64,000 nucleotides of DNA, taken from NCBI RefSeq assembly GCF_027941955.1, contig NZ_CP115960.1:1860001-1924000 (forward strand), read 5' to 3'. Position numbers and translations under genes: made by a program. Every line of letters starts with the position of its first letter. Position 1 is the stretch's first letter. This DNA is from Sphingomonas sp. 7/4-4. GTDB lineage: Bacteria; Pseudomonadota; Alphaproteobacteria; Sphingomonadales; Sphingomonadaceae. This document shows positions 45,408 through 54,456 of the stretch, piece after piece. The notes under the pieces are model-generated. The model did not search any database. It saw only the letters and a list, made by a program, of their open reading frames with translations, and was not told the origin of the DNA.

Positions 45408-48400
45408 TTAGAAGCGGTAGCTTGCGCCGACCTGGAAGCTGCGGGCGTTGCCGACCGTGCCGTTCTCTTCCCAAGTGACTGGATTGTTCCCGGCGCCCCA
45501 GCCGGAATAGTTGCGGTTGATCGAGTCGAAGACGTTGAACACCTCGCCCTTGATCTGGAGATCGTGCCCCCAGGGCAGGCGGAAGGTCTTCGTCAGCCGC
45601 AGATCGACATTGGCATAAGCGAACTCGTTCGGCGGAAAACGCACGCCGCCGAGGTTCGCGATGCAGCCGACGCCGTCGGGGGTCGGGCTGGGAGGCGTGA
45701 TCGCCGCCGGCGGACAGCCGGCAAAGCCATAAGCCGGGCCGGAGGCGAAGGTGCCCGTCGCCGAGAACAGCACGTCGAGGGGCAGATTGACCATCCCCGT
45801 CATGACGAGGCGATACTGATCGACGCCCTGGACATTCTGCCAGCCGAACTGCGTGACGTCGGGACCCGCGAAGAACTCGTCCGAGCCGAGCTCGGTGCCC
45901 ACGTTCGTCCGGGCGCGCTGATAGGTGCCGGAGAGCGTGAAGCCCCAGCCCGATTCCTTCGAATAGGGCTTGTCCACGGTCAGGTAGATCGCGTTGTAGA
46001 CCGCCTTGCCGTCGTTCTGGCCGATATTGAGCTTGCCGTTGAAGCCCGCGAGCTGGCCGTTCTGGGCGGCGCAGATGCTGGTTGGAACGGGCGTTCCATC
46101 GCGGTTGGTCAATGAACCCGCGATATTGTCCTGGACCCAGAGGCCGCCGCCGTCGGAACAGCCGGTGACGTTTCCGTTCGCATCGCGGTTCACGATGCGT
46201 GTGTACCAGCCGTTCTCGAAGCGGTTGCCGCGGACGAACTGGAAGATGTTGTGGCTGCGGATGTGCGCGAAGGTGAGCGAGGTCTGCACCGCGCCGAAGC
46301 GCTTGCGTACGCCGAGGCTGAACTGATCCGAAAAGGGCAGTTTGGTGTCGTTGTTGAGCAGCCATACGTCGCCGCCATTGCCCTGCGCGATCGCGGCCGC
46401 GCGCAGCGCATCCGGATCGCGGTAGCTGTCGCTCCAGTTGGTGCAGCCCTGCGGCGGCGCCGGGTAGCCGGTGCCCTGGCAGAAGGACAATGTGCTGACC
46501 GACTGGTAATAGCTCTTGATCGTCTCGATGCCCGAGGTGATGAACAGCGGGCGGTCATAATAGCGCCCGGCGCCGGCGAAAAAGATCAGGTCACGATCGC
46601 CGTTGACGTCGTAGCTGATGCCGAGACGCGGCTGGATCGCGCCCCAGAACGGTTTCCGATTGTCACCCGTCGAGATGTAATCTTCAGGATCGATCCCCGC
46701 CGCCTTCCATCCCGGATAATTGCGAAGCGCCGTGGCGATCTTCTCTGGAGTGACGAAATTCTCGTTCTTGGCGTTGGTTTCGAAATCCCAGCGAAGGCCG
46801 GCATTGATCGTCCAATGATCGTCGGGCGACCAGTCGTCCTGGACGAACAGGCCGATCTGGGTGTTCTTGGCGGTCGCCGCCTCGACGGGCACGGTCGAGA
46901 TACGCGCGGCCAGCGGGACCTGCACCGCGGGATCGGTGAAGGTGGCAGCGTTGTAATAATAGCTGCCGTTGTTGCGGCTGTCCTCGAGCCGCTCATAGGT
47001 GTTGAGCGTCAGCTTGGCGCCGGCCTTGATCGTGTGCGCGCCACCGAAGAAAGTGACGTTGTTCTTGAACGTCCAGGTTTCCTGATCGTCGTTCTGGATG
47101 AAGCTGTTGCCGCCGAGCAGCACCGCCTCGCCACTGTTGATGTCGGGACGGTAGTTGATGATGATCTCGGGATCGTCGCTCTCGCGCGGCGTGCCGTTCG
47201 ACACGGTGTTGTAAGCAACCGTGAGCTCGTTCAGCCAATTGTCGCCGCGATGGTTCCACTCGGCCTGATACACGTTGATGTTGCTGAGCAGCCGGCGGCC
47301 GTGCTCGGGCACCGAGGCGCCGCCGTAATCGGCGAGATTGTCTTCCTTGCGGACGAACACGCTGGCGTTGATCGTATCGCGATCGGTAGCGAACAGGCTC
47401 AGCTTGCCGAAATAGAGGCGCTGCTCGAAGCTCTGCGCATAGACGCCGTTATACTGGTCCTTGAGGAACTGCGGAACGGCGTCGCCGGGGTTCGGCCCCA
47501 GATTGATCGCCGCCGAAGGGAGCTTCTGGCTGGTGCCCTCGAAAGCCGCGAAGAAGTGCAGCTTGTCCTTGATGATCGGACCGCCGAGATCGGCGCCATA
47601 CTGCCAGCGGCTATAGTCGGGCTTTTCGCGATTGCGCTCGAAATAAGGCTGGCCGATGAACGCCTTGGGCTGCCACTCGCCGAACGCGCCGCCGTGGAAT
47701 TCGGTGCCGCCGGTCTTGGTGACGGCAGTGATGATCGCCGATCCGGCCTGCTCATATTCGGCCTTGAAGTTCTGGGTATCGACCTTGAACTCCTGCACCG
47801 CCGATTGCGGGAAGGGATTGCCGCGCGAGAAATTCTGCCCGGCCACGCCGCCATGATTGATCGGGTTCTTGAGGCTCAACCCGTCGATGAAGACGTTGGT
47901 GTTGTCCGAGCTGACGGCACCGGCCTGCACGCGACGCGCGCCCGAGGTCGGCGACACCGAAACGCCGGGCGCGAGCGCGGCGAAGTTGAGGAAGTTGCGC
48001 TCGTTCTGCGGGAGATTCTCGATCTGCTGCTGGCTGACATTGGTCGAAACCGTGGCGGTGCGCGTCTCGGTGCGATCGCGCGTGCCGGTGACGACGATCT
48101 CGCTGCCGGTGCCCGCCGTGTCGGCGGAACTGCCGAGATCATAGGTCACCGTCTGGCCGACGGGGAGAGTCACTGTCTCCGCCTCGCCGCCGGTCGATAG
48201 CTGCACCTGATAGGTGCTCGGGCGCAGGCCGACGATGACGTAATTGCCCTCGGCATTGATCGTCGCGGTGACCTTGCGGCCCGTAACGGTATCGGTGACC
48301 GTGACCGTCGCGCCGGCCGCGGCACCTTCGACATGGCCTTGCAGCGTGGAAGTGGTCTGTGCGGACGCGGGCGACCCGATCGCCAGCGCCGCAGCGAGTG

Positions 48401-48455
48401 CGGCGGCGGAAATCCCACGTGCGACACTCAAGCGGATCTGTTTGGAATCCCTCAC
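45408..48455 (-). CDS. TonB-dependent receptor with N-terminal carboxypeptidase-like regulatory domain
   Basis: An intact 1,015-residue outer-membrane importer. A signal peptide (VARGISAAALAAALAIGSPA) is followed by a carboxypeptidase regulatory-like domain at about 35-110 (GHVEGAAAGATVTVTDTVTG, then YVIVGLRPSTYQVQLSTGG). The TonB box GSEIVVTGTRDRTETRTATV comes next, then the plug with NLPQNERNFLNFAALAPGVS and DNTNVFIDGLSLKNPINHGG. The barrel ends GNARSFQVGASYRF with the terminal Phe. It resembles the Oar-like type more than the CarR type of the first locus, so it probably takes a different glycan. The start is GTG 48455 with GGGGAGA upstream. The perfect operator at 48478 lies 23 bases from the start codon. 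Confidence 0.92.
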   Translation of the reverse strand: MRDSKQIRLSVARGISAAALAAALAIGSPASAQTTSTLQGHVEGAAAGATVTVTDTVTGRKVTATINAEGNYVIVGLRPSTYQVQLSTGGEAETVTLPVGQTVTYDLGSSADTAGTGSEIVVTGTRDRTETRTATVSTNVSQQQIENLPQNERNFLNFAALAPGVSVSPTSGARRVQAGAVSSDNTNVFIDGLSLKNPINHGGVAGQNFSRGNPFPQSAVQEFKVDTQNFKAEYEQAGSAIITAVTKTGGTEFHGGAFGEWQPKAFIGQPYFERNREKPDYSRWQYGADLGGPIIKDKLHFFAAFEGTSQKLPSAAINLGPNPGDAVPQFLKDQYNGVYAQSFEQRLYFGKLSLFATDRDTINASVFVRKEDNLADYGGASVPEHGRRLLSNINVYQAEWNHRGDNWLNELTVAYNTVSNGTPRESDDPEIIINYRPDINSGEAVLLGGNSFIQNDDQETWTFKNNVTFFGGAHTIKAGAKLTLNTYERLEDSRNNGSYYYNAATFTDPAVQVPLAARISTVPVEAATAKNTQIGLFVQDDWSPDDHWTINAGLRWDFETNAKNENFVTPEKIATALRNYPGWKAAGIDPEDYISTGDNRKPFWGAIQPRLGISYDVNGDRDLIFFAGAGRYYDRPLFITSGIETIKSYYQSVSTLSFCQGTGYPAPPQGCTNWSDSYRDPDALRAAAIAQGNGGDVWLLNNDTKLPFSDQFSLGVRKRFGAVQTSLTFAHIRSHNIFQFVRGNRFENGWYTRIVNRDANGNVTGCSDGGGLWVQDNIAGSLTNRDGTPVPTSICAAQNGQLAGFNGKLNIGQNDGKAVYNAIYLTVDKPYSKESGWGFTLSGTYQRARTNVGTELGSDEFFAGPDVTQFGWQNVQGVDQYRLVMTGMVNLPLDVLFSATGTFASGPAYGFAGCPPAAITPPSPTPDGVGCIANLGGVRFPPNEFAYANVDLRLTKTFRLPWGHDLQIKGEVFNVFDSINRNYSGWGAGNNPVTWEENGTVGNARSFQVGASYRF

Positions 48456-48477
48456 AACATTCTCCCCTAACCCTCAT

Positions 48478-48491
48478 TGTAACCGGTTACA
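48478..48491. promoter_or_regulatory. Perfect AACCGGTT-type LacI operator upstream of second TonB receptor
   Basis: TGTAACCGGTTACA is a perfect 14-base palindrome 23 bases before the receptor start. It is the reference copy for the second operator type. The remaining gap to 48600 shows nothing else. Confidence 0.8.
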
Positions 48492-48599
48492 TGTCCGTTT
48501 AGACGGCTTCTCGATCTCCGACAACGATGTCAAAACGCTTTCGCGCCATCTGTCAACAACGCCGTCGTCCGACCTTGGTTCAACCGCGACGAGCTGTGC

Positions 48600-50138
48600 C
48601 TATCCTGCAACAGTCAGCGGCGGCGCCTGGCAATGGCGGGCAATGAAGGCCGCGTGATCGGGCATTGCGTTGGCGACGTCGGCGATCACCTCCGCGGTGT
48701 CGCGCATGAAATCGGCGACCGTGGCCTCCGGGATCATCTCGACCATCGGGTCATGCGCGACTTTCAGTCCCTGCCCCAGCAACACCTGCACCCAGCTCTC
48801 CTCACGGAACAGCTCCTGCGCCGCGCGGCGGAAGAAGCGGCCCGAGGAGGCGAACAATTCCAGCCGTTCGGTGAGGCTGTCGGGCACCGCCATGTGCCTG
48901 AGGTAGCGCCAATACTCCGTGTCCTCGCGTTCGGTGACCTTATAGTGCGCGACGATGAAGTCGCGCACGTCGGTGAACTCGAAATCGTGCTGGCGATTAT
49001 ATTCGGCCACGTCCGGCGCGGCGAAGCCCTGGTGCGGGAACAGCGCCACCAGCTTGGTGATGCCGGTTTGGATCAGATGGATGCTGGTCGATTCGAGCGG
49101 CTCGAGGAAGCCCGAGGACAGGCCGATCGCGACGACGTTCTTCTCCCAGGCCTTGTGGCGCTTGCCCGGACGGAAGGCGACCGGGCGCGGATCGGCGAGC
49201 GGCTTGCCGTCGAGATTGGCGAGCAGCACCGATGCGGCCTCGTCGTCGGAGATCTGGCTGCTTGCGAACACATGGCCGTTGCCGATCCGGTGCTGGAGCG
49301 GGATGCGCCATTGCCAGCCATGATCGCGCGCCGTCACCCGCGTATAGGGCGTCAACGGCGACACGCTCTCGCACGGCACCGCGAGCGCGCGATCGTTGAG
49401 CAGCCATTGGCTCCAGTCCTCGTAACCGACGCCCAGCGCCTGCCCGATCAGCAGCCCGCGCATTCCCGAGCAATCGACGAACAGGTCGCCATCGACCGTG
49501 CGGCCGTCCGCCAGCACGACATGGTCGACATGCCCGCTCTCGCCGTCGAGCTTCACATCGACGATCCGGCCCTCGATCCGAGTGACGCCCTTGCCCACGG
49601 CGCGCACGCGCAGGAACTTCGCCAGCAGCGAGGCATCGAAATGATAGGCATAGTCGATGCCCGAGATCGGCGACGTGGGGTTTCGCGGATCGGGAAAGCA
49701 GAATTTGTTCGCCATCCCCGCGCGGCAATTGAGCGCATAATCGTCGAAATGGCCGACGGGTTTGCCGCTGGCCTTGAGCTTGAGCCAGAGCTGATGCGGG
49801 TGCAGCCACATGAAATCCTGGCCGATCCGTCCGAAGCCGTGGAAATAGCGGTCGTCGCCGGTGCGCCAGTTGACGAAGTCGATGCCGAGCTTGAACGTCG
49901 CCTGGGTGGCGCGGATCATCTCGACGAGATCGATTCCCGCGAGCGCCATATAGTCGCGGATCGCCGGGATGGTCGCCTCGCCGACGCCGATGATGCCGAT
50001 CTCGTCGGATTCGATCAGCCGGATCTCGTAGCCGCGGAATAGATGCGAGAGCATCGCCGCAGTCATCCAGCCGGCGGTGCCGCCGCCGACGATGGTGACG
50101 GACTTGATCGGCACGGGGCCGCGCACGGTATCGGTCAT
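48600..50138 (-). CDS. Flavin-dependent tryptophan-halogenase family protein (copy 3)
   Basis: A 512-residue member with SVTIVGGGTAGWMTAAMLSH near 12, IGVGEATIPAIRDYMALAG near 50, the Lys in RATQATFKLGIDFVNW, GWQWRIPLQHRIGNGHVFAS near 277 and SGFLEPLESTSIHLIQTGIT near 345. It is less like copies 1 and 2 in the region after NW (RTGDDRYFHGFGRIGQDFMW), which shapes the substrate tunnel. The ATG at 50138 has GGGGAGAGG upstream. It lies upstream of the TonB receptor on the same strand, separated by 144 bases with the receptor's own operator, and has an AACCGGTT-type site 62 bases before its own start. Substrate unknown. Confidence 0.88.
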   Translation of the reverse strand: MTDTVRGPVPIKSVTIVGGGTAGWMTAAMLSHLFRGYEIRLIESDEIGIIGVGEATIPAIRDYMALAGIDLVEMIRATQATFKLGIDFVNWRTGDDRYFHGFGRIGQDFMWLHPHQLWLKLKASGKPVGHFDDYALNCRAGMANKFCFPDPRNPTSPISGIDYAYHFDASLLAKFLRVRAVGKGVTRIEGRIVDVKLDGESGHVDHVVLADGRTVDGDLFVDCSGMRGLLIGQALGVGYEDWSQWLLNDRALAVPCESVSPLTPYTRVTARDHGWQWRIPLQHRIGNGHVFASSQISDDEAASVLLANLDGKPLADPRPVAFRPGKRHKAWEKNVVAIGLSSGFLEPLESTSIHLIQTGITKLVALFPHQGFAAPDVAEYNRQHDFEFTDVRDFIVAHYKVTEREDTEYWRYLRHMAVPDSLTERLELFASSGRFFRRAAQELFREESWVQVLLGQGLKVAHDPMVEMIPEATVADFMRDTAEVIADVANAMPDHAAFIARHCQAPPLTVAG

Positions 50139-50199
50139 CGCCTCTCCCCGCCGCGCTTTCGGCCACGGCTGATGCCTGTTAGGCGATGCCGGGGCGCCT

Positions 50200-50213
50200 C
50201 GTAAACGGTTACA
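50200..50213. promoter_or_regulatory. AACCGGTT-type LacI operator upstream of halogenase copy 3
   Basis: CGTAAACGGTTACA matches the palindrome with two changes. It lies in the 257-base gap between the halogenase and the divergent eCIS operon. From 50214 to 50395 I see no other signal and no clear eCIS promoter. Confidence 0.6.
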
Positions 50214-50395
50214 ACAGCGCACCCCGCCGCGCGCATGCCTCCGTATCGGACAAGCATTTCGGATGCGTCGTCTGTTGCCAGCGCGCCCGGCCCCGATAGG
50301 CTCGGGTTCAAGTCGCATCGAATCCAGCCGCGCCCGTGCAGGCGCAGCGGCGTCATCCGTTCCGCGTGGCACCTCGAGGGGGAAGATCTTGGCCC

Positions 50396-50986
50396 ATGGT
50401 CATGATCAACGATGTTCTGTTGTCCGTCCGCAACCGGATCGAATCCGCGCTGCAGGCGACGCAGGCGCGCGACGAGGAGTGGATCCGGCTGACCAATCTG
50501 ACCGGGCTCGACGGCGCGGTGCAGCCCGACCTCGCCGGGCGGATCGTAATGTCGCTCGCGGCGCTCCAGCACGACACCAGCCTCGGATCATACCAGCCGG
50601 TCCGCGCGAGCGGCGGCGACAATTATGCGATCTCGAGCGCGCCGCAATTCATCGACGCTTATGTGCTGTTCACGTCGTGCTTCGTCGAGGCGAGCTATGT
50701 GGCGGGGCTCGCGATCCTCTCACGCGTCATCGAATATCTCCAGGAATATCCGGTATTCGATGCCGCGAGTTCGCCGGAGATCGGCAGCCGGATGGGCAAT
50801 CTGGCGATCGAACTGGTCAGCCTCGATCTGGGGCAGGTCAGCCATCTCGCCACGTATACCGGGCTGAAGGGGCAACCCTTCGTGCTCTATCGTCTGCGCC
50901 GCCTGCCCTTTGCCGGCGCGGCGATCACATCGGTGGCGCCGGCGGTGCAACAGGCACCCCCACCCCTGCTCCAGCCCAGGGAATGA
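50396..50986 (+). CDS. eCIS tail terminator/cap protein (DUF4255, Afp16/Pvc16-like)
   Basis: A 196-residue structural protein. The DUF4255 pattern is clear: MINDVLLSVRNRIESALQAT at the start, VMSLAALQHDTSLGSYQP, then PQFIDAYVLFTSCFVEASYV near 80 and YLQEYPVFDA near 110. It ends with LGQVSHLATYTGLKGQPFVL, followed by YRLRRLPF. In Afp and PVC particles this protein caps the far end of the tube and sheath and sets their length. Start is ATG 50396 or the in-frame ATG 50402; GAGGGGGAAG lies upstream. It is the first gene of the operon, 4 bases before the next. Confidence 0.88.
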   Translation: MVMINDVLLSVRNRIESALQATQARDEEWIRLTNLTGLDGAVQPDLAGRIVMSLAALQHDTSLGSYQPVRASGGDNYAISSAPQFIDAYVLFTSCFVEASYVAGLAILSRVIEYLQEYPVFDAASSPEIGSRMGNLAIELVSLDLGQVSHLATYTGLKGQPFVLYRLRRLPFAGAAITSVAPAVQQAPPPLLQPRE

Positions 50987-50990
50987 GCCG

Positions 50991-52193
50991 ATGACGACGA
51001 TCTTCGACTCGTTCCTCGACCAGGCGCTGCGGAGCCTGCCGCTCACTGCGCTGCAGCCACCGCCCGGGCCGACGCCGCTGCCGCCGCGCGCCGCGCTGGC
51101 CGGGCGCTACGATCGCTGCATCTCGATCGATATCCGCCACCAATTCTACAATCGCAGCGACGGCGTCTGCACCGATATCGCCGTCGAGCCGACACGCCGC
51201 ACGCTCGAGCGGCTGGCGCTGTACGGCTATGTCGTCCGGCGCCGCGCCGACGGGATCGACCTGTTCTGGGATACCGCAGTCAAGGCGCAGGCGAACGACA
51301 TCTTCGCCAAATTGCAGAGGCGCTTCGGCCAGGTGCCGCCGGACGTCTGGGCGCGGCTCTACGAACCACCTCTGCTGTTCGCGCTGCACGTCGCCAATCC
51401 GCGCTTCGCAGTGTTCACCGAAATGCCGACCGACCACCGGATCGGCGATCCGCCTCTGCGCCTGTCGAGCCGCTCCAATGTGCCGGGCACGGTCGGCACC
51501 GCGGCGCTGACGATCGACTGGAGCACATTGCTCGACCGGCCGAGCATCGTCGACACCCGCGGGATGGAAGGCGTGGGCACCAGCGTGCCGCCCCCGCCGG
51601 AAAAGGACGGGAAGGAACCGCCGCTCGATCCCGCCAAACAGGGCCCGGCCGCGCAGGAGCGCATGCAGGTCGAGCGGCAGTCGCAGGCGCTGGCGCTGCT
51701 CGATCTCCACTTCACCCGCGTCGATCCCGCGCCGTTCGAGGGCTGGGACGGGATGCCGGTCGATCGGGCACCGAAAACGCCGCGATCGGGCAAGCCCGAT
51801 TTCTTCCGCCCGGTGACCTACGCGATCCAGTTCGCCGCGCGGCAGACCCGGTGGCGCTATTTCGTCGCAGCGCGCAGCGGCACGCTCGACTCCGCCAGCC
51901 TGAGCGTAGTCGCGCCCGACGGCAGCGATGCCGGCTTCCGTCTCGACGACGCACCCCATCTCCTCCCCGACGGACGCCCCGCCGCGTGCCTGACCAGCGA
52001 CGTTCCGCGCGCGATCCTCGCCAGCCCCGAGGCGCAGCTCGCGCTGACCGGGAAGCCGCTGGGCGGGCGCAGCTATCCGCGCATCCTGGTCGACCGGCTT
52101 CCCGGTCCCGCGACCGACAGCGTCATCCCAGCCGCGACCCCACGCAGCGGTCAGCCGCCGCCGGCCTGGTCCGACATCTACGTGTTCGTCTGA
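50991..52193 (+). CDS. eCIS-associated protein of unknown function
   Basis: A 400-residue protein I cannot assign to a named family. It has no signal peptide or membrane helix. Visible parts are IFDSFLDQALRSLPLTALQP, a segment RYDRCISIDIRHQFYNRSDG, a central acidic and proline-rich linker at about 195-230 (VPPPPEKDGKEPPLDPAKQG), and a C-terminal part VTYAIQFAARQTRWRYFVAA ending PPPAWSDIYVFV. It starts 4 bases after the cap gene and ends 25 bases before the sheath gene, so it belongs to the operon. The two-part beta-rich look and the place between cap and sheath suggest a structural or assembly role. That is inference. Confidence 0.75.
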   Translation: MTTIFDSFLDQALRSLPLTALQPPPGPTPLPPRAALAGRYDRCISIDIRHQFYNRSDGVCTDIAVEPTRRTLERLALYGYVVRRRADGIDLFWDTAVKAQANDIFAKLQRRFGQVPPDVWARLYEPPLLFALHVANPRFAVFTEMPTDHRIGDPPLRLSSRSNVPGTVGTAALTIDWSTLLDRPSIVDTRGMEGVGTSVPPPPEKDGKEPPLDPAKQGPAAQERMQVERQSQALALLDLHFTRVDPAPFEGWDGMPVDRAPKTPRSGKPDFFRPVTYAIQFAARQTRWRYFVAARSGTLDSASLSVVAPDGSDAGFRLDDAPHLLPDGRPAACLTSDVPRAILASPEAQLALTGKPLGGRSYPRILVDRLPGPATDSVIPAATPRSGQPPPAWSDIYVFV

Positions 52194-52218
52194 AAGCCCC
52201 CAAAACGGGAGATACGCG

Positions 52219-53961
52219 ATGGCTACCCAGTACAAGACACCGGGCGTCTACATCCAGGAACCCGACAGCTTCCCGCCCTCGATCGTCGGGGTGGACACTG
52301 CGGTCCCCTGCTTCATCGGCTATACCCAACAGGCGACCGACACCGACAAGCGCGCGCTGACGCTGATCCCCAAGCGCATCGAATCCATGGCCGAGTTCGT
52401 CCAATTCTATGGCCGCGGCTATTCGCAGAAATATTATCTCGCGGCAGCCGATGCCGAAGCCGCGGCGGACGACGACGCGGCGACGACCTCTCCCGACATG
52501 AACTGGGGCAATGTCTCGCTCGACGGCAATACGTCCTTTGCGCTGATGCAGGTCGGCAAGACCGTGTTCAACCTCTACAACAGCATGCGGCTGTTCTACG
52601 CCAATGGCGGCGGCCCCTGCTACGTGATCTCGTGCGGCGCGTTCGAGACCGGCGGCAATCCCACGCCCATCTCCGCCGACGATTTCGAGGACGCGCTGGG
52701 TGTGTGCGAGAGCTTTGTCGGGCCAACGATGGTCGCGATCCCCGATGCGATCCAGCTCGCCGACAAGAACCAGTTCGCCAACGTCACCGCCCGCATGCTG
52801 CGCAGCTGCGCCAAGACCGGCGACCGCATCGCCTTGCTCGACATCTGGGGCGCGAACACGCTCCAGCCGCGCGACGACTGGAAGCCGGCGATCGCCGATT
52901 TCCGCAGCGGCGTGGCCTCGCAGGTGCCCCCCGAGATGTGGCGTTTCGGCGTGGCCTATTTCCCGCCGCTGGTGACGTCGGTGGTATCGCCGAGCGAGAT
53001 CGACATCTCCAACTTCGACACCGACGGCACCAACAAGACGACGCTGCAGGCGGCGTTGCTCGGCGTGCTGAGCGCAGCCTATCCGGCCCCGCCGCCGGCA
53101 CCCGCGCCGAGCCCCGCTCCAACTCCGACTCCGACTCCGAGGCCCACGCCGGGGCCCACCCCCACGCCGACCCCAACGGCGCTCACTGCGCTGAACGCCA
53201 AGGGCCAGACGATCTATGCCAGCTACGTCCAGAAGATCGGCACGTCGTTGGCGGTGCTGCCCAAGCCTGCCGACGCCAATTCGGTGGCGACCGGCATCAC
53301 CCACAAGCAGCTCACCTCGGCGCTGACCGCCACCGTGCCCGGCTTCCAAAACCTGCTCGCCGCAGTGGCCGCAACGCAGGGCGTCCTGCCGACCAGCGGC
53401 GCGATCGCCGGCGTCTGGGCGACCAACGATGCATCGCGCGGCGTGTGGAATGCCCCCGCCAATGTCGGCATCGCGACGATGGTGATGCCCAAGCTGCCGA
53501 TCGCCGGCGACGACCAGGACGATCTCAACGTCCCGGTCCAGGGCCTCGCGGTCAACGCGATCCGCACCTTCCAGGGCCGCGGCAGCCTGATCTGGGGCGC
53601 GCGCACGCTCGACAGCCTGTCGAACGACTGGCGCTACATCCAGGTGCGGCGGACGATGATCTATGTCGAGCAATCGGTGAAGCAGGCCCTGGACGCGATG
53701 GTCTTCCGCCCCAACACCGCCCAGACTTGGGTCACCGTGGTCTCGATGATCGAGAGCTTCCTCCACGGCCTCTGGGCCTCGGGCGGCTTGATGGGGAACA
53801 GCCCCGGGCAGGCGTACAATGTCGTCGCCGGGCTCGGCAGCACGATGACGCCCGACGACGTGCTCAACGGCGTGATGCGCGTGCAGGTGACCCTGCAGAT
53901 GGTCCACCCGGCCGAGTTCATCGAACTCACCTTCAAGCAGCAGATGCTCGGCGGCGCCTGA
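52219..53961 (+). CDS. eCIS contractile sheath protein
   Basis: A 580-residue sheath subunit. The N-terminus YKTPGVYIQEPDSFPPSIVG and VDTAVPCFIGYT is typical of Afp/PVC sheath proteins, and the C-terminal sheath domain is complete: SGAIAGVWATNDASRGVWNA, PANVGIATMV, then GRGSLIWGARTLDSLSNDWR, YIQVRRTMIYVEQSVKQAL. These parts interlock neighbouring rings and drive contraction. Between them, at about residues 289-321, lies an unusual stretch made almost only of Pro, Thr and Ala (PAPAPSPAPTPTPTPRPTPG). GGGAG lies upstream of the ATG. There is one sheath gene here, while Afp and PVC have three. Confidence 0.95.
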   Translation: MATQYKTPGVYIQEPDSFPPSIVGVDTAVPCFIGYTQQATDTDKRALTLIPKRIESMAEFVQFYGRGYSQKYYLAAADAEAAADDDAATTSPDMNWGNVSLDGNTSFALMQVGKTVFNLYNSMRLFYANGGGPCYVISCGAFETGGNPTPISADDFEDALGVCESFVGPTMVAIPDAIQLADKNQFANVTARMLRSCAKTGDRIALLDIWGANTLQPRDDWKPAIADFRSGVASQVPPEMWRFGVAYFPPLVTSVVSPSEIDISNFDTDGTNKTTLQAALLGVLSAAYPAPPPAPAPSPAPTPTPTPRPTPGPTPTPTPTALTALNAKGQTIYASYVQKIGTSLAVLPKPADANSVATGITHKQLTSALTATVPGFQNLLAAVAATQGVLPTSGAIAGVWATNDASRGVWNAPANVGIATMVMPKLPIAGDDQDDLNVPVQGLAVNAIRTFQGRGSLIWGARTLDSLSNDWRYIQVRRTMIYVEQSVKQALDAMVFRPNTAQTWVTVVSMIESFLHGLWASGGLMGNSPGQAYNVVAGLGSTMTPDDVLNGVMRVQVTLQMVHPAEFIELTFKQQMLGGA

Positions 53962-54001
53962 GGCCCGCTTATCCCTATCCCTTTTCTGACAGGAGCAGAT
54001 C

Positions 54002-54456
54002 ATGGCTGACGGCAGTGCACAGGACGAAGTCTGGCCGCTTCCCAAATTCTATTTCAACATCGATCTCGGCGACGGCAAGACGCAGGGCTTTTCCGAGATC
54101 AGCGGGCTCGAGAGCGAAACGAAGGCGATCGAATATCGCCACGGAGACAGCGCGGTGTTCGCGCCGATCAAGATGCCGGGGCTGCGCAGCGTCGGCAACG
54201 TCACGCTCAAGAAGGGGTGTTCACCAAGGACTCGATCTTCTGGGCGTGGTTCAACGAGACCCAGCTCAACATCATCAAGCGCCGCACGGTGATCATCAAC
54301 CTGCTCAACGAAAAGGCATCGCCGATGATGACCTGGACGCTGACCAACGCCTTCCCGGTCAAGATGCAGGCGACCGATCTCAAGTCCGACGCCAGCGAAG
54401 TCGCGATCGAGACGCTCGAGATCGCCTATGAGACGCTGGCGGTGAAGGCCGCCTGA
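54002..54456 (+). CDS. eCIS inner tube protein 1 (gp19-like), one frameshift
   Basis: About 151 residues, the ring-forming inner tube subunit. The gp19 family blocks are KFYFNIDLGDGKTQGFSEIS, GLESETKAIEYRHGDSAV and, after repair, VTLKKGVFTKDSIFWAWFNE. It continues RRTVIINLLNEKASPMMTWT and ends EVAIETLEIAYETLAVKAA. The break is at the run of four G at 54214-54217; one more restores the frame. AGGAG lies upstream. The stop TGA overlaps the next ATG. It likely forms the bulk of the tube along the sheath. Confidence 0.9.

Noticed and set aside
46251..48200. Open frame of 649 codons on the plus strand inside the second TonB receptor
   Set aside because: Antisense shadow of an intact receptor gene with signal peptide, plug and terminal Phe.
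50300..50340. GGTTCAAGTCGCATCGAATCC as a tRNA T-arm
   Set aside because: No acceptor stem, D-arm or anticodon arm can be folded around it.
52123..54045. Open frame of 640 codons on the minus strand across the sheath gene
   Set aside because: Exact antisense of the sheath gene, with a low-complexity Gly/Arg/Val/Asp translation and no ribosome binding site.
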